Source of the DNA: JAVKSL01 sp039583695
GTDB taxonomy: Bacteria; Actinomycetota; Acidimicrobiia; Acidimicrobiales; JAJPHD01
Direction: 5' to 3'
Length of the DNA: 17,814 nt
Assembly: GCA_039583695.1 (NCBI GenBank)
Contig: JAVKSL010000060.1
Span: 1-17,814 of the forward strand
Positions within the stretch are counted from its first letter, which is position 1, and each line of letters starts with the position of its first letter. The notes under the pieces are model-generated. The model ran no database searches. It was not told the DNA's origin and saw only the letters and a list, made by a program, of their open reading frames with translations. The position numbers and the translations under genes were made by a program. Below are positions 13,900-17,814 of the stretch, one piece after another.

Positions 13900-14739
13900 G
13901 TGCCCCTGGTAATAGCCGGCACCCCCATCGAGTCCCGCCTGATCATGGGCACTGGGGGGATGCCCAGCTTGGACGGCCTTCGTGATGCGCTCGTGGCGTC
14001 ACGCACGACCATTGCTACCGTGGCCATGCGCAGGATCGACTCCGGCGTTCCCGGTTCGATCCTGGACGTCCTCACCGAGCTCGGGATCAGGGTGCTTCCC
14101 AACACCGCCGGTTGCTTCACGGCCCGTGACGCCGTCCTGACGGCCCGCCTCGCTCGGGAGGCCCTGGCCACCAACTGGGTGAAGCTCGAGGTGATCGCCG
14201 ATGACCGGACCCTGCTACCTGATCCAGTCGAGCTGCTCGACGCTGCCGAGACCCTGGTGAGTGACGGGTTCGTGGTGCTGGCTTACACCAACGACGACCC
14301 GATCGTTGCCAGGCGCCTGGAACAGGCAGGATGCAGCGCAGTCATGCCTCTGGGCTCACCGATCGGCACCGGCCTCGGGATCCTCAATCCCCACAACATC
14401 GCCCTCATCACAGAGGCCGCGTCGGTCCCGATAGTCCTCGACGCCGGGATCGGCACCGCCTCCGACGCCGCCTTCGCGATGGAGCTCGGCTGCGACGCGG
14501 TGCTGGTGGCATCGGCCATCACCAGGGCCAAGCACCCCCCGCTCATGGCCGAGGCCATCGCTCGCGCCATCGAGGCCGGTCGGCTGGCTCGAAAAGCTGG
14601 GCGTATACCCAAGCGCGACCACGCCCAGGCGTCCTCCCCCACCGACGGCCGCGCGAACCTGTACCCCGCTCCGGGCCTGTCCCCCGCCAGACCCGTCCCC
14701 GCTGCGGGCCTGTCCCCCGCCGGACCCGCGCCGAGTTGA
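13900..14739 (+). CDS. thiG: Thiazole synthase ThiG
   Basis: ThiG is a TIM-barrel enzyme that condenses 1-deoxy-xylulose 5-phosphate, dehydroglycine from ThiO and sulfur from ThiS thiocarboxylate into the thiazole phosphate of thiamin. The 279-residue protein shows LIMGTGGMPS, PNTAGC, NWVKLEVI with the Schiff-base Lys95, AVMPLGSPIGTGLGI and VLDAGIGTASDAAFAMELGCDAVLVASAI, all conserved in the family. The GTG at 13900 is four bases past the thiS stop, with AGGGAGG at 13885-13891 as ribosome-binding site. The family normally ends soon after the RIPKR...ASSPT segment; here about 30 further residues follow, including two 11-residue Pro/Ala-rich repeats (residues 256-277), which look like a disordered tail. 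The stop overlaps the thiD start. Confidence 0.95.
   Translation: MPLVIAGTPIESRLIMGTGGMPSLDGLRDALVASRTTIATVAMRRIDSGVPGSILDVLTELGIRVLPNTAGCFTARDAVLTARLAREALATNWVKLEVIADDRTLLPDPVELLDAAETLVSDGFVVLAYTNDDPIVARRLEQAGCSAVMPLGSPIGTGLGILNPHNIALITEAASVPIVLDAGIGTASDAAFAMELGCDAVLVASAITRAKHPPLMAEAIARAIEAGRLARKAGRIPKRDHAQASSPTDGRANLYPAPGLSPARPVPAAGLSPAGPAPS
14664..14729 (+). repeat. 33-bp tandem repeat at the 3' end of thiG
   Basis: Two copies with a period of 33 bases (14664-14696 and 14697-14729) share the core GGGCCTGTCCCCCGCC and differ at only a few positions. The period is 11 codons, and in frame they encode PAPGLSPARPV and PAAGLSPAGPA, forming the added tail of ThiG. A Pro-Ser follows before the stop. 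Confidence 0.85.
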
Positions 14740-15602
14740 CCACTCCCCCCGTCGCCCTCACCATCGCCGGCTCAGACTCGTGTGGCGGCGCAGGCCTCCA
14801 GGCCGACCTCAGGTGCTTCGCCGCTCTGCGCGTCCACGGTGCCTGCGCCCTGAGCGCGGTGACTGCGCAGAGCACCACGACAGTCCTGTCCATCCATCGG
14901 GTTCCCCCCGAGATGGTCGACGCCCAGATCGCCGCGGTGATCGCTGACCTGGCCCCGGCCGCGACCAAGACCGGGATGCTCGCGTCGGTCGAGATCATGG
15001 CCGTCGTAGCCGCGCACGCCACCAGCAGTCACTTCCCTTTCCTGGTGGTCGACCCGGTAATGTCCGCCTCGACCGGGGCCGAGCTCCTCGATGTGAACGC
15101 CCGAGACGCCTACCTGCACCTGCTCTTCCCCTGGGCCACGGTGGTGACGCCAAACACGATCGAGGCTGGCCTCCTGCTCGGCACAACGATCTCCAGCATC
15201 GAGGACATGGTCGAAGCCGCCTGCCAGCTCCACCGCAGCGGCCCCCGGGTCGTGGTGATAACAGGTGGGCACCTCCAGGGGGGCGCCCACGCCATCGACG
15301 TGGTGTTCGACGGCCACGACGTGACCCGGCTCACGGCTCCGAGGATCGAGACCGCCAACCTTCACGGCACCGGGTGCACCTTTTCGGCCGCGATCACCGC
15401 ACACCTGGCCTTGGGTATCGCGCCCCTGGATGCCATCGCCGCAGCAAAAAGCTACGTCACCGCCGCAATCCAAGGTGCCAGATCATGGTCGCTCGGCACC
15501 GGCGCCGGACCGTTGGACCAGCTCGGCTGGTCCGCCCGTAAAGCTTTGACAGAAAAAATTGGCACAGGTACAGGCGCACGACCCGCGCCCTGTCGCCCCT
15601 GA
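14736..15602 (+). CDS. thiD: Hydroxymethylpyrimidine/phosphomethylpyrimidine kinase ThiD
   Basis: ThiD phosphorylates hydroxymethylpyrimidine and then its monophosphate, giving the pyrimidine diphosphate that ThiE joins to the thiazole. The 288-residue protein is a ribokinase-family enzyme with LTIAGSDSCGGAGLQADL at the start, VVDPVMSASTGAELL in the middle, VTPNTIEAGLL, and the anion-hole motif HGTGCTFSAAITAHL with Cys214. The open frame extends far upstream inside thiG without similarity. The only credible start is the TTG at 14736, four bases before the end of thiG (TTGA overlap); no ATG or GTG and no good ribosome-binding site lie close by, so translation probably depends on coupling to thiG. 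About 15 residues after the ARKALTEK helix are Gly/Thr/Pro-rich. ThiE is not seen and no ThiE domain is fused. Confidence 0.93.
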   Translation: MTTPPVALTIAGSDSCGGAGLQADLRCFAALRVHGACALSAVTAQSTTTVLSIHRVPPEMVDAQIAAVIADLAPAATKTGMLASVEIMAVVAAHATSSHFPFLVVDPVMSASTGAELLDVNARDAYLHLLFPWATVVTPNTIEAGLLLGTTISSIEDMVEAACQLHRSGPRVVVITGGHLQGGAHAIDVVFDGHDVTRLTAPRIETANLHGTGCTFSAAITAHLALGIAPLDAIAAAKSYVTAAIQGARSWSLGTGAGPLDQLGWSARKALTEKIGTGTGARPAPCRP

Positions 15603-15612
15603 GATGCCCCCA

Positions 15613-15629
15613 CGCAGCCCCGAGCTGCG
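15613..15629. terminator. Hairpin between convergent thiD and small gene
   Basis: CGCAGC (15613-15618) and GCTGCG (15624-15629) form a perfect six-base-pair stem with a five-base loop in the 39-bp gap between two converging genes. A bidirectional terminator is plausible, but there is no T-tract on either side. Confidence 0.4.
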
Positions 15630-15641
15630 GACGCCAGGCCC

Positions 15642-15953
15642 CTACCGGCGCTCGCCGCGGGGCTTTGGCGGCACCCGGAAGGGGCCTTCGACCAAGGCCT
15701 GAAACTGGTCGTCGCCCGGTTGATTGGGCTCGTTGAGCCGTCGCAGGTAGCTCTTGAGCGCTGCCCGGGCAGGGAGCACGTGATCTCCCCGCAACCCGAC
15801 CGACCGAGCGAGGGCATCCTTGGCCGCGGCCACTCTCGCCTTGCGGGTAGCCCGCTCCTCCTCGGTCGGTTCGCGCTTGGCGCCGTGGGTGCTCGTCCCA
15901 ACCGGTTGCCTGCCAGGAGGCTCCTTCACGGTGAGCTTGGTGTGGATAGCCAT
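15642..15953 (-). CDS. Hypothetical protein (103 aa), unrecognised
   Basis: I do not recognise this gene. The 103-residue product is strongly basic and polar, with MAIHTKLTVKEPPGRQP at the start, a charged helix-forming stretch EPTEEERATRKARVAAAKDALARSV in the middle, an ARAALKSYLRRLNEP helix, and a Pro/Arg-rich end (GPFRVPPKPRGERR). There is no signal peptide or membrane segment; the charge could fit nucleic-acid or ribosome association, which is a guess. The open frame reaches 15995, but the ATG at 15953 is preferred because GGGAG lies a few bases upstream and TAGGGT, a possible -10 element, sits seven bases upstream. It converges with thiD and diverges from the substrate-binding lipoprotein gene. 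Confidence 0.6.
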   Translation of the reverse strand: MAIHTKLTVKEPPGRQPVGTSTHGAKREPTEEERATRKARVAAAKDALARSVGLRGDHVLPARAALKSYLRRLNEPNQPGDDQFQALVEGPFRVPPKPRGERR

Positions 15954-15960
15954 ATCTCCC

Positions 15961-15966
15961 ACCCTA
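15961..15966 (-). promoter_or_regulatory. Candidate -10 element for the 103-aa gene
   Basis: Read on the - strand this is TAGGGT, matching TANNNT, and it ends seven bases before the ATG at 15953. Transcription could begin at or next to the start codon. A GGGAG Shine-Dalgarno-like sequence lies in the same gap, so a leadered transcript from further upstream is equally possible. Confidence 0.3.
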
Positions 15967-16039
15967 TGCGCCACCGCCCTGGTAACCTCACCCACATCGG
16001 AATTGCATTGGACTCTTCACACTTGCGTCTCCAGCCGAG

Positions 16040-17814
16040 ATGAGGCTGCGGACGGGGTCCTTTGTGGTCACGTCAGTCGTGGCGGTCCTTGGCCTGGCAC
16101 TCAGCGCCTGCGGCTCCCCGCCAAAGCCACCCACGACCACCACGACATCCCACACCTCCACCACGCCCCATGGCGCAAGGGTCACCACCACCACCGCCAA
16201 GTCCACCACAACCACCGTTCCCAACCGCAACGTCGCAACCTTTGCCGAGACGCCCGGAGAGCCACCGAGCTACATCGCTCCGCTGACGCCAAACGGCTAC
16301 GCCACCACCGCCAACACCGCGCAGCTCTCCTCGCTCATGTGGCGGCCGCTAATGTGGCCAGGCATCGGGGAGACCCTCGGGCCGAACACCACGAACAGCC
16401 TTTACTCGTCGATCAGCTACAACGCCGCCGACACCCAGGTGACCATCACCCTGAAGGACTGGAACTGGTCCGACGGCCTCCCAGTGACCGCCAGGGACAT
16501 CACCTTCTTTCTCAACCTGGTGAAGGCCAACGAGAGCCAGTGGAGCGGATCGGTCGCCGGACAGCTCCCGTCAAACATCGCCAGCTTCAGGATCACCGGC
16601 CCAAAGACCCTCGTTCTCGACCTCAAGGGCGCCTGGTCCCCGTTCTGGTTCACAGACAACGAGCTGTCACTCATCACTCCCATCCCCCAGCAGGCCTGGG
16701 ACAAGGCCTCGGCAACCTCCAAGGATGGCAACTACGACCAGACCCCTGCCGGGGCACGCGCAGTGTGGTCCTTCCTCACCAGCCAGGCCAGGCAAACCTC
16801 GACCTTCGCCACCAACCCCCTGTGGAAAGTGGTTGACGGGCCCTGGAAGCTGCAGCGCTTCGCCAGCAACGGAGAGGCGATGTTCGTGCCCAACCCGGCC
16901 TACTCCGGAGCCGACAAAGCCTCCCTCGCAGCGTTCGTCGAGCTGCCTTTCGCCAACAGCACAGCAGAGCTGAATGCGCTGGCGGCGGGGCACGTCGACG
17001 TGGGCTATCTCCCGTACGACCTCCTGGCCGACCAACCCGTGCTGGCCAAGGCCGGATTCTCGCTCACCGCCTGGCAGGGGCTCGGTCTCGCCGGGATGAT
17101 CCCCAACCTCACCAACACCAAGGTGGGTCCGATCCTGGACCAGACCTACATGCGCCAGGCCCTCAGACAGCTCGTGGATCAAGCCGCCATGGTCAGCTCG
17201 ATCTTCGACGGGTTCGCCAACCCGGCCTACGGACCAGTTCCCCTGGATCCCTCGGACCCGTACGCCTCCCCAGCCGAGAAGGCCAATCCATACCCCTTCG
17301 ATATCTCGGCAGCCGCGGCGACCCTGTCCGCACACGGCTGGAGCACCGCTGCTCCCGACGTGTGCACCAACCCCAAGGCCTGCGGGCCGGGGATCTCCAA
17401 GGGCCAAGCCCTAGCGCTGACTGTGACCTATCCAGCCGGGGACCAGGACCTCGCCGAGGAGCTGGAGCTGTTCAAGACCGCGGCAATTCAGGCAGGTGTG
17501 ATGATCAACCTCCAACCCGTCACGCCGAAGGTCTTCGCCGCCACCGTCACCTCGTGCAAGTCGTCGTGCACCTGGCAGCTCGCCACCTTCCAGGGATATC
17601 CGTTCAAGGTCATACCAACTGGCGGCGGCCTGTTCCTGAAGGGATCACCTGGGGACATCGGGGGCTACAACAATTCCACAAACGCGGCCAACATCACCGC
17701 CACACTACACAACCCCAGCCCCGGCGCCTTTTACACCTACGAGAACTACCTGGTCACCCAGGTCCCGTGGATCTGGCTCCCGAGCCCCGACTATCGCCTC
17801 ACCGAGGTCACCTC
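16040..17814 (+). CDS. ABC transporter substrate-binding lipoprotein, family 5 (partial)
   Basis: The gene runs off the right edge with no stop, giving 591 codons, so the C-terminus is missing. The product begins with a basic N-terminus, a hydrophobic signal segment and the lipobox LSAC, with the lipidated Cys at residue 24, so it should be anchored on the outer face of the membrane. Residues 32-59 form a linker containing 16 threonines. The rest resembles family-5 extracellular solute-binding proteins (oligopeptide/dipeptide/nickel type): NWSDGLPVTARDITFFLNLVKA is the diagnostic segment, followed by LITPIPQQAWDKA, GPWKLQRFASNGEAMFVPNPAY and RQALRQLVDQAAMVSSIFDG. The substrate cannot be told. 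The ATG at 16040 gives a normal signal peptide but has a weak ribosome-binding site. Transporter permease and ATPase genes may lie beyond the edge. It diverges from the 103-aa gene across 86 bp. Confidence 0.92.
   Translation, partial: MRLRTGSFVVTSVVAVLGLALSACGSPPKPPTTTTTSHTSTTPHGARVTTTTAKSTTTTVPNRNVATFAETPGEPPSYIAPLTPNGYATTANTAQLSSLMWRPLMWPGIGETLGPNTTNSLYSSISYNAADTQVTITLKDWNWSDGLPVTARDITFFLNLVKANESQWSGSVAGQLPSNIASFRITGPKTLVLDLKGAWSPFWFTDNELSLITPIPQQAWDKASATSKDGNYDQTPAGARAVWSFLTSQARQTSTFATNPLWKVVDGPWKLQRFASNGEAMFVPNPAYSGADKASLAAFVELPFANSTAELNALAAGHVDVGYLPYDLLADQPVLAKAGFSLTAWQGLGLAGMIPNLTNTKVGPILDQTYMRQALRQLVDQAAMVSSIFDGFANPAYGPVPLDPSDPYASPAEKANPYPFDISAAAATLSAHGWSTAAPDVCTNPKACGPGISKGQALALTVTYPAGDQDLAEELELFKTAAIQAGVMINLQPVTPKVFAATVTSCKSSCTWQLATFQGYPFKVIPTGGGLFLKGSPGDIGGYNNSTNAANITATLHNPSPGAFYTYENYLVTQVPWIWLPSPDYRLTEVT
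16133..16216 (+). repeat. Threonine-codon low-complexity tract (ACC/ACG rich)
   Basis: This stretch encodes residues 32-59 of the lipoprotein, with three clusters of four or five Thr codons separated by short Ser/His/Pro/Ala/Lys spacers. It acts as a flexible tether between the lipid anchor and the binding domain. The codons are a mixture of ACC, ACG and ACA, so the tract is not a simple slipped triplet run. Confidence 0.85.

Noticed and set aside
16133..16216. Thr-codon tract as a CRISPR-like or microsatellite repeat
   Set aside because: The units are irregular mixtures of Thr codons with spacers, fully explained as a lipoprotein linker.
15820..16836. 338-codon + strand frame overlapping the lipoprotein gene
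   Set aside because: Its His/Arg/Pro-rich product is an out-of-frame reading of the Thr-rich and binding-domain sequence; the frame from 16040 has a lipobox and solute-binding motifs.

Overview
The window is a high-GC, tightly packed actinobacterial stretch. The best guess is a member of Acidimicrobiia or a close relative. Three things point there: an actinobacterial pentose-phosphate cluster that includes the G6PDH partner opcA, a fused F420-cofactor gene fbiC, and a lipoprotein tethered by a long threonine-rich linker. The lineage is inferred from gene content only. No tRNA, rRNA, CRISPR array, insertion sequence or integrase was seen.

Region 1 (1-6851, + strand) is the carbohydrate block. 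It opens with the 3' end of a FIST-domain sensor gene containing an in-frame 9-bp G-rich repeat. tkt, tal, zwf, opcA and pgl follow. Together they encode the oxidative entry into the pentose phosphate pathway (glucose-6-phosphate dehydrogenase, its assembly/activity partner OpcA, 6-phosphogluconolactonase) and the non-oxidative sugar exchanges (transketolase, transaldolase). Several junctions overlap by a few bases, which suggests translational coupling. 6-phosphogluconate dehydrogenase and phosphoglucose isomerase are not in the window.

Region 2 (6956-10326, + strand) has fbiC, the fused two-radical-SAM F0 synthase of F420 biosynthesis, overlapped by 4 bp by a LOG-family (TIGR00730-like) Rossmann protein gene.

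Region 3 (10323-12204, - strand) has an AMP-forming acyl-CoA synthetase gene followed by a 70-codon gene of unknown function. Its stop codon overlaps the LOG-family gene stop codon on the other strand.

Region 4 (12205-15602, + strand) is a thiamin operon: a well-conserved TPP riboswitch, then thiO, thiS, thiG and thiD in overlapping or nearly overlapping order. ThiO supplies the glycine imine, ThiS carries the sulfur, ThiG builds the thiazole, and ThiD phosphorylates the pyrimidine half.

Region 5 (15603-17814) has a small unrecognised gene on the - strand and, diverging from it, the start of a family-5 (peptide/opine/nickel type) ABC-transporter substrate-binding lipoprotein that runs off the window.

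Most of the window is ordinary housekeeping metabolism, and I see no convincing new multi-gene system. The points most worth a second look are the riboswitch with a plausible switch between sequestered and free ribosome-binding site, the repeat-encoded tails and linkers (FIST, ThiG), the possible leaderless promoters, and the two small unknown genes.
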